From the NCBI RefSeq assembly GCF_035046485.1, contig NC_085137.1:478355396-478419395 (forward strand): 64,000 bases of DNA, in the 5' to 3' direction. This stretch comes from Aedes albopictus. Taxonomy: Eukaryota > Arthropoda > Insecta > Diptera > Culicidae. The translations under genes and the position numbers were made by a program. A model generated the notes under the pieces. That model was not told where the DNA came from. It ran no database searches and saw only the letters and a list, made by a program, of their open reading frames with translations. Below, piece after piece: positions 43,255-56,283 of this stretch. Position 1 is the stretch's first letter. Each line of letters begins with the position of its first letter.

Positions 43255-45871
43255 CAGTGTCGGACAAAACAATAAGACCACCACCCATTTTTCATATAAA
43301 ATGGCCAAGTCTGACGATGTAATGCACGGTTTCTAGTGAACTGATTTGGCTGAAATTTTATCAGTCGCCATGGAGTCAGAGCCGTAGCGTGCGGTTGGCC
43401 AGGTTGGCCCCCGCCAAGGGCGCCAGCATTAGAGGGGCGCCGAAAAGGCTTGAGACTAGAAGAAAACAGGATGATTGTTTTTTTAAACGTTTTCAAGATT
43501 TTACTACCTATATAAGATATAAGGAGGATTGATCATATGTTTTTACGTTCTTCCGTATTCTGAAAACAAAAGTTTTTTTTCAAATTATTTTAAATATTTA
43601 CCCATGTTTACCCTGGGAATTTATATACTATTTTATATTGAGAAACTTTTGTTTTATGAGCAAAGAAAAATCAATATGCACTCGAAATTCTAGTGAAAGT
43701 TTAAACTTGAAATTTCGTAAACATTCTCTTTGAGGAGGTTACTTCCTATTTTCTTCACATTCATTGGAAAATTTTACAGTGTTAAAAAAATACTCTTTCA
43801 ATACATACCTTTTTTTTCAGTAAATGCTTCCTTGGGCCTAAGCTCTTGTGAATCTAGCAGAAAACATTTCAGTTGTTATAACCCTAAAAACTACCAGTGA
43901 GTTTTTTATTTTTTATTTTTATTTCCTCAAAACAAATTAAATATTCCATGATTTTTTTTCATAAATTTCACCAAGTATTTCTTCCAAATTTCTTGCTGGG
44001 TTTCTTTCAGAAAATCTTTAGAAATTCTTTAACGGATTTTTTTGAAAATTTCTCCAAAAAATCTTCCAGAAATTCGCATAGAAACTACTACAGGGGTTTA
44101 AAAAATCAAGAACTGTTCTATTCCCTCTCGAAGTTTTTCTTTAGGATTCCTTTAGAAATTCATCCAGGAGTTCAGGAAGATTATTCAGAAATTATTCAAA
44201 GGATTCATCCCGATATTAGATAATCTTCCATGATTTCATTAAAAAATATCTGCAGATATCCTTTCGAATTATTTTTCAGGGTAAAATTTGGTCAGTTTCT
44301 TCAAGGAAATTTCTCCATACATCTTCTAGGGCTTGATATTGTTTTTTTTTTCAGGAAAATCATCAATGAATTCTCCAGAGCTTCCTTCAAAAATTTCTTT
44401 AATGATTCCTGAAAAATATCCTTAGAGATTGCTTAGAAACTCCTAAGATTCACATAGAAAGTCCTGCAAAGTTTCCTTTAGTAATTCATTCAAAGTTTTC
44501 ACATCACTTAGAAAAACTCCCATTGCTTTCTTCCGAAATTGTAAAATGTGCCATTGATTTCATCCAACATTTCACTAAAGGTTTTCTTTGAAAGCCTCTC
44601 ATTGATTTCCCCAAGGATTTCTTATGAAAACCTTCTAGGAATTTTTCTAGAAAATTCTCCAGAAATTCCTTAAGCAACTTTTTCAGGGATTCCTTAAAAA
44701 ACTCTTAAAGTTGTCCTCCACACATTCCTAAAGGCATTTCTTCACGAACTGCTCGAAGAATTCCTGCAAGAATCCATGAATTTCATGGGAAATTATTGCT
44801 GAATTGTCTGCCGGATTTTCATGAGAATATTTTATTCTCATATTTTCCAAAGAGTATTCCTTAGTTTCATCATTGATTCCAGCAGAAATTATTCCGGAGA
44901 TTCCTAAAAAAACTTATTTAGAGATTGTTTCAGGGATTCATCCTGGTATTCCTCCATGTCCATGATTCGTTTAATGATTACTGACCATTTTCTTACAGAT
45001 CTTCTGGGAAATGTTTTGAATAAACTTCAGAAGAAACACGTAGTTAAATTATTGGAAAATATTAAAATTAAAAAAAAAATACTGTAAGATTTCCTGAAGA
45101 AATATATGTATCTTTCATTTTAGATATATGAAATGTCATTTCTAATTATTGTGGTGGTCTTAATGAGATTTTTGAAATGCAAATTGTGTTCGTGCTTATA
45201 CTTGTATTATAAGAGAAATGAATTTGGGAACATTTTTGGGCGACCCCCACTAAATTTCCTAAAGAAATATACGAATGAAAAACAATCGAAGAAAATAAAT
45301 GAAATCTTCGTAACGTCAAATAAGGAATTTTGGAAAAATGAATAACAACAATCATTTCAAAATTAACCATGTCCAGTTGTCGCGGGGCGCCAATTTGGGT
45401 GCTTGCCAAGGGCGCCATCGGACCACGCTACGGCTCTGCATGGAGTTACGTGAATTTTAATTTGTGCTTAATTAATTGAGTTCTGATCCCATATCGAAAG
45501 TTACAGATATTCGAAACGACAAAATAATAGGACCACTTTCAGATTGCTATTATCAAATAATATATGAGAGTATCTGATACTTGATGATTGATGAACAAGT
45601 ACTAAAATTAAGGATGCCATTCAAACTTGTGGATATTTTCATTGATTTTCATAAAAATCTGGTGTTATAATTTTGTCGCACCGTATATCTGTAACTTTGG
45701 AAGTAGTGAACAGAAATCAATTAATTTAATACAAATCAAAATTCCCGTAATTCCATGTCAGCTGTCAAAATTTCAGCCAAATTGGTCAACTAGAAACCAA
45801 GTATCATATAGTCAAACTTGGCCATTTTGTTTGAAATAGGACCGGTGGTCTTATTGTTTTGCCCGACACTG
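43255..45871. mobile_element. Tc1/mariner-like TIR element interrupted by a hAT-like element
   Basis: Ends are TA|CAGTGTCGGACAAAACAATA and the inverse ...TATTGTTTTGCCCGACACTG|TA. Inner arm pairing includes atggccaagt / acttggccat. Without the nested insertion it is about 547 bp. No transposase. Confidence 0.75.
43377..45438. mobile_element. hAT-like non-autonomous element with perfect 8-bp TSD
   Basis: CAGAGCCGTAGCGTGCGG and ...CCACGCTACGGCTCTG are bounded by CATGGAGT on both sides (43369-43376, 45439-45446). Subterminal regions share gggcgcc motifs. The 2-kb interior is mostly 12-bp-type degenerate repeat (43900-45050), with no transposase. Confidence 0.78.
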
Positions 45872-46130
45872 TATACAGAATTTTCTGTAACCATGCAGAT
45901 TTTCTCGCACCATTTCATACAGAATTCTGTATACCAATATTACAGATTTTAGAAAATGATACAGATTATACAGATTTTCCAGCAACTTACAGAATTTCAT
46001 ACAGATTTTCCGCGAAATATTACAGATTTCATACAGATTTTTGGCCAAACATGGTGATACAGGTTATTCAGATTTTTGGAATGCAAAATATAGATTTAAA
46101 TGTGGAAACACTGTATGGGATTTAAAGTGG
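45872..46130 (+). repeat. Irregular atacagatttt repeat
   Basis: About a dozen copies of (at)acagattt(t) at irregular spacing, for example 45896, 45941, 45961 and 46021. Not coding. Confidence 0.55.
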
Positions 46131-46652
46131 GATACCTGCAGATTTTTCTTCTACAGCCTCAAAGAGGTGCCTTCCGAATCTTCTAGCTATTCCCTCTAGG
46201 ATACTTCAGGGAGATTCTTCTACACTAGGATATTCTGCAGTTCTTCCAGTAATATCCTTCGGCATTCTTTAGACATCTGACTTTTAATTTTTTAAGAGGA
46301 ATTCCATCTGAGATTCCCAAAAATTTCTATAAAATTTATCCACACAGTTTTTGCGGGATTACTCAACTGGATTTTCTTCTGGATTGATTGGAATTATTAA
46401 ACTTTTCTCCAGTAGACCATTCGTGTGTTCCTGTAGATTCCTCTAAAATATCGAAAGAAACTTCTTGAGAAATATCAGAAGACACTACTGAAGGTTTTTC
46501 AAATAGAAGGATCATCAGGAGGAATCCCCAAAGGCACTAGTTGAGGGGTTCGAGACTTCTTGAGGAGTCCTTAAATAAATTTATGAAGACAATTGTCACA
46601 GAAAAAAATAATAAAAATATCCCAGAAAAAAACTTTCAGAGAAGTAACACAA
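46131..46652. repeat. Degenerate 12-bp-type repeats
   Basis: ttcttctggattg, cttcttgagaaatatc and related units; no gene. Confidence 0.4.
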
Positions 46653-46969
46653 CCCGAGCAGAAGAGAATAACAACAGCTTAACAAAATGCGTTATTTTGG
46701 CAAAATAACTGCATAATGGAATTAGTTATTTTTATGTTATTAACATAACATATTGAGTTATAAACTTGTCTGTCATAAGCGGCAAAATAACAAGTTACAT
46801 AACAAAAATTTGTTCCTGGAAAATCAATTTAATAACATGTTTTGTTAGTGTCAATAACAACTTAATAACAGTGAATTTGAGAAATATTTCAAGAACAAGT
46901 TTTGATTTTAAAGAGTTATTGATAACATCTCGAAAGCAAAATTAGTTATGATATCAAACAATCGCACAT

Positions 46970-47105
46970 GCTGTTGAATAGGATGCTCAAAGGGAGGCGA
47001 TATGTGTACACTTGACCAGTGGTTAAATGAAATCATGTACGCATATGGCCTCCACATTAGCATCCTTTTCTACATCATATATGACTTCGTGTTGGCTGAG
47101 AATGC
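46970..47105. mobile_element. Hairpin element related to the one at 19905
   Basis: aggatgctcaaagggaggcg atatgtgtac pairs with gtacgcatatggcctccaca ttagcatcct. The core gtacgcatatggcctccac is the inverse of gtggaggccatatgcgtgc at 19955. Confidence 0.5.
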
Positions 47106-47530
47106 TACACATTTTTAGACTAGCATGTGAGAATGGCGGAACAATCATTGCGAACTTCAGTTTCTCTCTTCCCTCATAGGCGTATTTTCAACTATTCATG
47201 TAATCTTTTACCACAAATAGGTAGATCCGACTTCATCCTCTGGAACGACAAGGAAAACATGTGAAAATATAAAATATTTCTCTTATATTTTCAGCATTCG
47301 AATTTCGGTCCCCATACAGAGTACCTCGGATCATTATCATCGTTTGACGAATTCTTTTCAAGATTACGGCTAAGCTATGAATTATTTCCGGAAGAGCCTT
47401 TATTGAGTTTTAAATATTGTTTATAATGTTTTTCGAAAAAAAAGAGGTTTTGTGCCTTTTTGAGAACGATTTCACGCATAGTTTTCGAAATCACTCAAAG
47501 GGGTTTTCCCTCTTCCCAAATTTAGAGTTA

Positions 47531-47575
47531 AAAATAAATAAAAAAATAAATAAATAAATAAATAAATAAATAAAA
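47531..47575 (+). repeat. (AAAT)n microsatellite
   Basis: Eight or more consecutive aaat units. Confidence 0.9.
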
Positions 47576-48044
47576 TATTTCTGAAGCATAACTCGCGAAA
47601 TACTGTAAATAACGTTGTTGAATAACGTATCAGAAGGCCGGCTCCAGAGGCACGTTATCCTCCAGTTGGGACATTTGTGCCATTAGAAATATACAGTTTA
47701 AATATATACATTTTAAATACATTTTTGCTGTATAAGAATTGAATCAACCATTCTTAAGCAAATTTTAGCTTAACAAACTGTTTCTTCTGTAACTTGGGAT
47801 AGCATAAAGTATTTGTACACTCTCAAAAATACAATAATAATCAAACTTATTCCACAACAAAATGTAATATTGAAATGTTATTTAATGGCTGTATACCAAT
47901 AGCTTGGTCATAACAAAATAAGATTGTCCAACAAAACATGTTATGGAAACGTAATGCCTTGATAATACAATAATAACAAAACGAGATATAAAAACAGGTT
48001 TTGTAATTTCGTAGTTATTAATTTGGTATTCCCTTCTGCTCGGG

Positions 48045-51000
48045 AAGATGGTTTTGGATAATCTAAGAAGACAAAAACTTCTCGAAGAGTCCCAGATTAA
48101 TTATCTGGAGGAATACCAAAATCAATTCCTGAAAACAAATCCACAACAATAGAAATAACTAAATGCTCATGTGATTTTTAACATTTTTTTGCGGCCTACT
48201 ATAAGAATTATAAGAAAAGTTATTTGTGCCATTTTTTCATTTTTTTTCTTCTCGAATATATTACCAGTAATCCTAAAAATCCCTCCTGAAATTCCTCTAA
48301 GAGCTTTTCGAAAATTTGTCTAAGTATTGATTTATGGATTTCATTGAAAATTTTCGCATGATTGTGTCCAAATTTATTGAAGGTCTAACAAGAGAATCAT
48401 GCAGGAATTTCTTCAGAGGTTTTTGCATTACTAGTTTTGGTGGTTCAGGCAGAAATTTCTTCACAATTTTTTACAGGAGTTCATACACAGATTCCTACAG
48501 GATTTCCTTCAGATATTCGTCCACGTATTACCCCAAAAATTTATCCGACATTTCCTCTAAACATTACTCCAATAAACTCCTACATGGATTCCTTAAGGAA
48601 CTTATTCAAAAATATTTCCTAGGAGTTTCTACGGAAATTTCTTTGGAAATATCTTATCTATGTATTAATCCAGGTAATATCACAGGATTTTTTCAATTGT
48701 ATTAAAGAAAAAAAATCTTTGAAGCATTTCAATTACCCGATACTTTACTGATTTTAACAAGGATTTTACACAAGATTTCACCAAAAATTCCTCTAGAAAT
48801 TTCAGCTTGGAATCTATCTGAAATTACTAAAAGAAGTGATTCTGGAATATAAGCAAGTGATTTTCTTAATAGTTCTTTCTTAAAATGTTTCAGAATTTCT
48901 TCAGATATCCTACAGGAATTGCTTAGGAAATTTTACCAGGGTTTCCTCAGAAATTTTCTGAAAAATTCCTACGGTGATTCCTGCGGAAATTCCTACAAGA
49001 TTTTTTTTAATTGCTCTTGCAGTTCCATAAGAAATATCTCCTGTGATATCTTTAGAGATACCTGCAGAATTTGTTAAGATATTCCTACTGGTATTTTTCA
49101 GAAGTAATCCCTGCAGGATTGCTTCAAGAAAGTCCTTGAAAAATTTTTGGAGACGCCTTTGGAAACTCTTAGAAGAAATTCTTAGAATTATTTTGGACGA
49201 ACTTCTGGACGAAAATGCCTGAAGAAACTATTGAAAAAAAAATCCCTGGAATAACTTCCAGAAGGAGCACTGGAGTATGTCAAGAGAATATTCTACATGT
49301 ATGCCAGAAAGGATCTATGAATAAATGAAGTAATACATAAAAGAACATCTGTAGAAATTTATTTCTCTATTAGTTTCCGAAAAAAATCTGGAATATTGCC
49401 TGATTTTTTAACGGAAAATCACAAAGACTATTTCTGAATTAATCTCCAAATCTTCGAGAATTTTTTCCCAGAATTACATCTCTTAAAGAAACATTTGGAG
49501 GAATGCCTGGATAATTTTTTGAAAAATCCTAAAGGAAAAATTCCGAAAAATATCTGTCAATGTTTCTGGAGCAATTTGTTCGTTCAGAAATGTTTGTAAA
49601 AAAAGAGAAACAGACATCCCAACTTCTGTAGGAATTCTTGAAGGAATTTTCAATCAAATCCCTTAAGCACTCGTTAGAGGAATGCCCCAGAAAACCTGTG
49701 GAACATTTTTTTTTTTGAGAAATACCTTGATAATTTTTTGAAGAAGTCCTAAGTAGAATTCCTGTTTTCTTGAAACTTTATCAAACATTATAGGTTGATA
49801 TTCTGAAGAAATTCCTGTAGGTATTATATTATTTTTTCAAGGGTTTTCTCGAAAATTTGTTTGGAAATTCCTCTAGAAATTCCTCAAGAAATTCTTCTGG
49901 AAGTTTCTAAAACAGTTCCATCAGGTATTTCTCCAGGTGTTTCTTTAGACTTATTAAGCACTTCCTACAGGGTATCTTTCCGAAGTTTTTTTTTTTCAAA
50001 GATACTCTATGCAATTCCTGCATAAATGACTCCAAAATCTGTTCCTTAATTTAGGTTATTTTTCAAGATGGTTTTCTATGAATATTTAATAGAGCGTTCT
50101 CCAGTTCTTCAAGATATTCAACGATTTCTTCAAAAATGCTTTTTTTAATCTCTTCAGAATTCCTCCAGAATTCTTCAATGATTTTCTTTCAGACATTTCT
50201 CTAGGTAGTAGATTAGACATTTTTATTTACATATCCCTTAAGAAATTGTAGGAGATTTTTTTCTTCTGATAATTTCTTCAAAAGTAGTATCAGAAAATCC
50301 TCCAGGGATCCCTCAGAAATTTACAGACAGTGTCTTTGTCTGCGATTTCTGCAAGCCATTTTTAAGGAATTCCTTCTGAAATACTTTTTTTTTTTTGAGA
50401 AACTCTCCAGGGATTCCATAGAAATTTATTCAGGGATGCCCCGATGAGTTCTTCAGTATTTATTTGTGCAATTTCTAAAGAACTTATGAAAGAACCCTGG
50501 AGAAATATCTGAAAAATCTTCTAAGAAATATAAAGACATCCCAGGAGAAATTACTGAAGGAACCACAGGATTAATTTCGAAGTGATATGCTTGAAGGAAT
50601 TTCTGCATGAATCACAGAAGGAATTTCTCAAAATAAAAAACTTTTAGAGAAATGCTGGGAATAATTTTCGAAGAAATTTCTGTATAATTTGTAAATACAT
50701 TTTTAGATTAATTTCGAAAAAAAAAACTGCATTGAAGAACTTTTGAAAAAAATCTTGCTGAGAATCTTGAAGAAATCCCTTAAATTTTAAGGAACACTCT
50801 GGAGATTCAGAATTTCAGAAGGAATCCTAGCCGGAATTCTTGTAAGAACCTCTGAATGAATTTATGAAGCAATTTTCAGTAGAATCCCTGTAGAAAGTGT
50901 AGGAAGGACTTTTGGCTGAGTCTATGGAGGAAAATCTGATAAAAGTTCTAAGGGAAGTCTTGACGAAATCTCAGGAGCAGTTTTTTAAAGAACTTTTTGA

Positions 51001-51274
51001 TGAAATGCCTGGAGAAACTTATTGGAAAACCATTTGTAGAATCCCAAAAAATTAAGGAATATTAAGGAATTTACTAGAGAATTTCGGGAGAAATTCTTTA
51101 AAAAAAAAAACCCTTGAAGGATATTCTGAATTTTTTCCTGGGGAAATCTGTGGACGAATTGCTGAAAAAACGCGTAGATAAGCGTATAAAAAGATTATAT
51201 CTTAGGATATTTCTATAGGAATTTCTGAAGAAAATTCGTAGGAAAACTTTTGAATCAATTCATTAAGGAATCCG
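48045..51274. repeat. Long field of degenerate 12-bp-type repeats, no gene
   Basis: Units such as gaaattcctctagaaattcc, ttcttcagatatcc (pyrimidine-rich, up to about 49100 and 49800-50450) alternate with purine-rich forms (gaaggaatttctgaa, 49150-49740 and 50460-51270). Open frames (48334-48705) carry frequent Ser/Phe repeats and no domain. Confidence 0.5.
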
Positions 51275-51829
51275 TTTACAACATTTTCGAACGCGGTATT
51301 CTGATGATCATTTCAAGTAGAATCATGCCCTGACTCCGAATACGCGAAGGAAAAAAATGACAGTTGAGAATGTTGAGAAAAAAATTTCAAATTATGTTTC
51401 TTATTTAAAAAAAAAGAAAAGATAATCTCCATTATTTTTTGGAAATTTAGATAAATTTTAAGGATATTGTCTCATATACACAGTAAGAAACCTACTTCCA
51501 TCGCAAAATTTGAGTTCAGATGATCAAAACATATTATACATATTCAGCTTTCTATTCACGTAAAAAAATTATTTGACTGCACCGCAAGATGTTTGAATTT
51601 TAGTGAATTAACTATTTTCGAAAACTAAAAAACTTGATTTCCAAAAAAAAACTCAAAATCTGTTCTACTTAAAAATTTGAGGCACGGTCGTGAACTCAGT
51701 TTTGCATTATGCATCATAAAATTTGGTCGCTGTTGGGAGTTCACGACTTTCGTTTTATTTTATAAGCTAGTGTTATTGGAGTTATCCTAAGAGAAGAAGC
51801 CGATTAAATTTTTGGGGAATAGAAACTAT

Positions 51830-53080
51830 CGTAAATAATTCTAGCGATGGATTTGGGGATAAAATAATAGAGGGAACGTGGCATAAAATATGCCGGTATG
51901 GTTAATAAAGCCACCTTGAACTTCCCTGTTATAAGGAATTCTAAAGGAAAATGTTAGATCCCATTCAAGAACATTTTCAATTCTGCAACACCTCTTAATT
52001 ACAAAAATGTGTTACTTTACACGTATATGCTCTCGAGTAATTTATTGGAAAGTCAGTGTGTTGTATCCTGATCTCCCCATACTGAAACAGCAGTTTTGTT
52101 CGTCTCTATATAGATACATAAAATTCAATTGGACCCAACTGGCTCGATTACAATAGAACGCTTTTATTTATTGGGCGACCTTGATAACTGCAGCGCTACA
52201 GTGTGCTGCACAACGTTCGAATAATTATAATAATTGGTCAGAAGTGGTAGTTACTGCCGCTGCTTTCCACCTCATCTTCCCATAAATCGAGTGATGCAAT
52301 TATTTTCTAATATAAAATCTAGTAATATATATGTTTTTAGTAGGTTTAATAAACATTGTTTTCGAAAACAAAAAATCTAAATCTTTATGCAGAAAATTAT
52401 TAAGATGAAATTATAAGTTATTCCGCAGTGATTAAATAAAGCATTGGGTTATTCTTGATATTATCCAAAACAACGCAGGATGTGGTGGCATGAGAACTAC
52501 TGTTTCAATTGTATGAAAAAAAAAACTATTAAACTGATTTTGACCATATTTTAACATTTGCGACCATTGTGGCATTTTGGACACTTTGCCAGGGGATTTT
52601 GTTGAAAAACAGCATTCAAATTGATTTTTCCCAATCAGCATGCTATGTAGAGCAACGTATCATGAGGATTTGAAACGCAAAAATGTGGAGTTGTGGTTAG
52701 TCGTTATTTGAAAACGATTTTCCTCAAGGGCGTAACGGCATTGATTGATTTCTTTTTGTCGATCGCTTTTAGGAACATCTTTTTGCTCCAGAAACAAGTA
52801 TCACAGAAAACAGAGTATATTTTGCACAAATGAGAGAAACGAGAGCGACAATCGACGCAGAGGAATCGAGGCATGGTCGTTACGTCCTAGTGACAAACCA
52901 TTATTGTCTAAATATAACTTTGTGCCTGAGGAAATGATTTTTGTTACAGGATCACATTTAAGACACTGTAATTCACAATGGCATTGATAGACGTGTGGCT
53001 TACAGTGAGCGCATTCATGCGTGTGATTCTCGGTTCAAGACTGGACGGAGACACATTTTTATTTTTTATTTTTGCTTCAA
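51830..53080 (+). repeat. Diverged copy of the 38-42 kb foldback arm (outer part)
   Basis: Collinear landmarks with 41120-42190: attctagcgatggatt (51838), tatcctgatctccccat (52066), gctgcacaacgttcg (52208), gaccattgtggcatt (52561), tagacgtgtggctta (52988) and actggacggagacacatttt tatttt (53040). No protein recognised. Confidence 0.5.
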
Positions 53081-53288
53081 TGTTTTGCTGTTACCTTTCA
53101 GTTTCGCCAATCTAGAGTATTCCAAAAATGACCACCGAAAACCATGTCTGTCTATGACTATTTTCAAAATCATGTGAAATTCATGGTTTTCATACAGCAT
53201 CTGCTTCTTCTCGAAAGTCAGACTACATAGGAGAATTATAAAAAAACAATTTCGGTATGTACACACTTATTTTAGAGTCACTTATTCG

Positions 53289-53472
53289 GCTGTTCTATTT
53301 TCGGTAAAAGTTTGTATTACCGAAGTTCAGTAATTTTTAACCGAACGTTCGGTAAAAATTACCAATAAATCAGTACAGTTTACCGAATAGGTATTCGGTT
53401 ATTATTCGCCGAGCTTCTTTAATGTTTTGCTGAACATTTGGTTATTTGAACTTTTACCGAAAATAGAACAGC
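53289..53472. mobile_element. Hairpin TIR element
   Basis: gctgttctattttcggtaaa agtt and aacttttaccgaaaatagaa cagc form the ends. Short cggtaa/ttaccg motifs recur inside. 184 bp. Confidence 0.65.
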
Positions 53473-53549
53473 GAAATACGGAATTTTGTTTTAAGTATGT
53501 ACATTTGAATTTCCAGAAATAACAAAAAATATATATTTTTAACAAAAGA

Positions 53550-54330
53550 GGTAGTCAACGTATGCCTCTCGGTACGTGCGGATATTCAGTCTTGCAATCT
53601 CTGTTCACAGCCACAAGTTGCGAATTTAGAAAATGGCCCCTTTATTGCTGTAAGTTTCGTGTACTGGATTGCGTTGAGTCGTCAAAGGTCACTCAGGCCC
53701 CCGTTCCCGTAGAGACAACAGACTACCCCCGGGGACGTGCAGGGGCTCGGTCCGGCATATATAGGAACGGTTGCAAACAATGGTTCTAGCGATGGGTTTG
53801 ATGTTTGTTAGTAAAGAGATTCGGTTTCAAATGCATGGATGGTATTAAACGGCTGCATTTGTTATTATTGTGTCTAAATAAGAAAAAATAAACAACAGAG
53901 AAGGTTTTCAAAGGTTTTGTTGATATTTTTTGTTTTTTATTTATTTTTTATTTTATTTTTTTACTTTTGATTATTTTTTATTTGCATTCCATCAACTATT
54001 ACATAAATAAACTTAAACTAGATGATCTGTGTATAGTTATCATAGGCATCCTAATTCGGTAAAATAAATTAACGGATGAAAACAGAGAGATGAATTTGCC
54101 ATGAAACCCGAGCCTGGAGTGCCCTTTTTGGCAAGTTGCTTAAATCGTATTTTTCTCACAGGAGATGCATTTTATCCCAGTCTTCTTGTACGTAAAATAA
54201 AAAGACACAAAACAGTTTCAAATTCAATGCGATTGAGTCGATGACAACAGAATGCTGTAGTTAAACCTTATGGGCGATTACAACTATACGCTGTACAATG
54301 TTCGATGAAATAAAAAAAAATGGTCAAAAT
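53550..54330 (+). repeat. Diverged copy of the foldback arm (inner part)
   Basis: gaggtagtcaacgtatgcct ctcggtacg begins it, as at 40873. gggcgattacaactatac gctgtacaatgttcgat near 54270 matches the arm's middle part. It contains the promoter-like block and a (TTTTA)n-rich stretch (53930-53985). Confidence 0.5.
53706..53796 (-). promoter_or_regulatory. Promoter-like block, third copy
   Basis: cccgtagagacaacagacta ccc, then catatatagg, then ggttctagcgatggg: same motifs, order and spacing as 41047-41134 although the surrounding arm is strongly diverged. Confidence 0.35.
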
Positions 54331-54461
54331 TATGTTTACCTATGAAAAATATCCTGAAATTGGGTTTCTTTTTAGACTACATCGCTTATATTCAACTCAT
54401 ACGAAATAAACCCCGTATTACGGAACTCCTGTTTATTTTTTATGAGAAAACAAAGGGACTA

Positions 54462-55099
54462 CAGGAGGTGGCCAAAATGTTCGGGATAGCCAACTTTTTT
54501 TCTCTCACAAAAAAGTTCAACATGCTGTAACTTTCCATAGAGTGCATCAAAAATTCTCAAATTTTGACTGTATGTCAACCTATTATATGTGCATCATTGG
54601 TACAAATTTGAGCTTGATTGGTTAATCATTCGCGAAGCTAGAACCGTTCTCGTAAAACACTATTTTTCAGACAACTAATTTTTGAGCTGTCATATATCGG
54701 AGACCAGTGAACCAAATTGAATAAAATTTTGAACGTTTATCAACAATACATATATAATTTTTTTCAACGTTTGAAAAGCACCTTTGGTTTAAAAAAAAAT
54801 CAAGCTTTAATATATTGTTGATAATCGCTCAAAATTCCATTCAATTCGGTTCACTGGTCTCTGAGATATGACAGCTCAAAAATTAGTTGTCCAAAAAATA
54901 GTGTTTTATGAGAACGGTTCTAGCTTCGCGAAAGATTAACCAATCAAGCTCAAATTTGTACCAATGATGCACATATAAAAGGTTGATAAACAGTCAATAT
55001 TTGAGATTTTTTTATGCACTCTATGAAAAGTTACAGCATGTTGAACTTTTTTATGAGAGAAAAAAAGTTGCATATCCCAAATACTTTGGCCACCCCCTG
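54462..55099. mobile_element. Tc1/mariner-like non-autonomous element, 638 bp
   Basis: Ends are TA|CAGGAGGTGGCCAAAATGTT and the inverse ...TACTTTGGCCACCCCCTG|TA. The arms pair over nearly the whole length (for example gcttgattggttaatc, gagctgtcatatatcggaga cca). No transposase. Confidence 0.75.
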
Positions 55100-55234
55100 T
55101 ATATGTTGAAAAAATACATGAACGTTCAGGGGAAAGTAAATAAACTTGCAGTTTCTCTTTTCTCTATAGATTGTCCTAATCCATGTTCTCATTTGAACCG
55201 TACCTACATACTTATAGCAGCATTATCCTGCGCT

Positions 55235-55681
55235 ACACAGCAAATAATTTTGTAATATCCAGGCGCGTAATTTCTGGTGATGTATTCATTTTCGAACGTA
55301 ATTTTACTCGATTACATCGTTTTCCAACAATTATCACACTCGCCATGCACACCCTGGTTGGCACCGGAAAGTATCAACAAACCTATTCCAGCAGAAATCT
55401 AGAAGCAGTATCATATTTATCACCTTCCTCTAACTCGTTGAAATAGCCGAGAGGTAAGGGATATGCCTCACAATCTACGGATCAGTGTACGAATCCATGC
55501 CAATATTTTACTTATATATGATTCATCTATAGATCCGGTTCTAGCGATTGCTAGACGCACTCTCAACCTACGGCGGCTAATTTGTTGCATGAAAATGATG
55601 TAATTGTTTACATCACTTTTACGACGTGACTGATGTGCAGCGAAAATGATGTGATATCACAAGATTTTTTTTGCTGTGTAC
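55235..55681 (+). mobile_element. TIR element with tRNA-like internal segment, copy A
   Basis: Begins tacacagcaaataattttgt aatatcc and ends with the inverse form tgatatcacaagattttttt tgctgtgta. Inside, at 55445-55500, tagccgagaggtaagg... gtgtacgaatcc has A-box- and B-box-like strings spaced as in a tRNA. No protein. Confidence 0.55.
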
Positions 55682-55837
55682 ATCTGCACTTGAATGAACC
55701 TACCTGATTTCCAATAAGCTTGCGCACTAGAGTAGCCCAAAATATAAAAATCGGAAATTCAAGAATTGCCTTATTTTAGCGCTGATTTCGAAACTGTGCT
55801 TCAAAAAAAATTAAGTAGAACAGTTTTTGAGTTTTAC

Positions 55838-56283
55838 ACAGCAAGAAAATTCTTGTGATAACACATCATTTTCGCTGCACATTAGTCACGTCCTAAAAGT
55901 GATGTACAGATTACATTCTTTTCACGCAGCAAATTAGCCGCCGCAGCTTGAAAGTGGGTCTAGCAATCACTAGAACCGAATCGATAGATGAATCATATAT
56001 AAGTAAAATATTGGCATGGATTCGTACACAGATCTGTTGATTGTGAGGCATATCCCTTACCTCTCGGCTATTTCACCGAGTTAGAAGGATGGTGATAAAT
56101 ATGATACTGCTTCTAGGTATCTGCTGGAATCGGATACCTAGATTCGGTGCCAACTGCGGTGTACATGGTGAGTGTGATGTGATAATTGTAGGAAATCGAT
56201 GCAACAGAGTGAAATTACGTTCGAAATTGGATACGTCACCAGAAATTACGCGCCTGGATATTACAAAATTATTTGCTGTGTAG
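55838..56283 (-). mobile_element. Same TIR element, copy B, opposite orientation
   Basis: Mirrors copy A along its length, including the tRNA-like segment (56026-56075), and ends gctgtgtag at 56283. It splits the right arm of the 51275-56830 inverted repeat. ttgagttttac occurs on both sides (about 55827 and 56291), a possible duplicated target. Confidence 0.55.

Larger units (their letters stand above)
46653..48044. mobile_element. TIR element with CCCGAGCAGAAG ends, 1392 bp
   Basis: Begins CCCGAGCAGAAGAGAATAAC and ends ...GGTATTCCCTTCTGCTCGGG. Regions next to the ends are rich in 'ataacaa/ttgttat' in inverse order. No TSD was settled. A hairpin relative of the 19905 element and an (AAAT)n run lie inside; no transposase. 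Confidence 0.6.
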
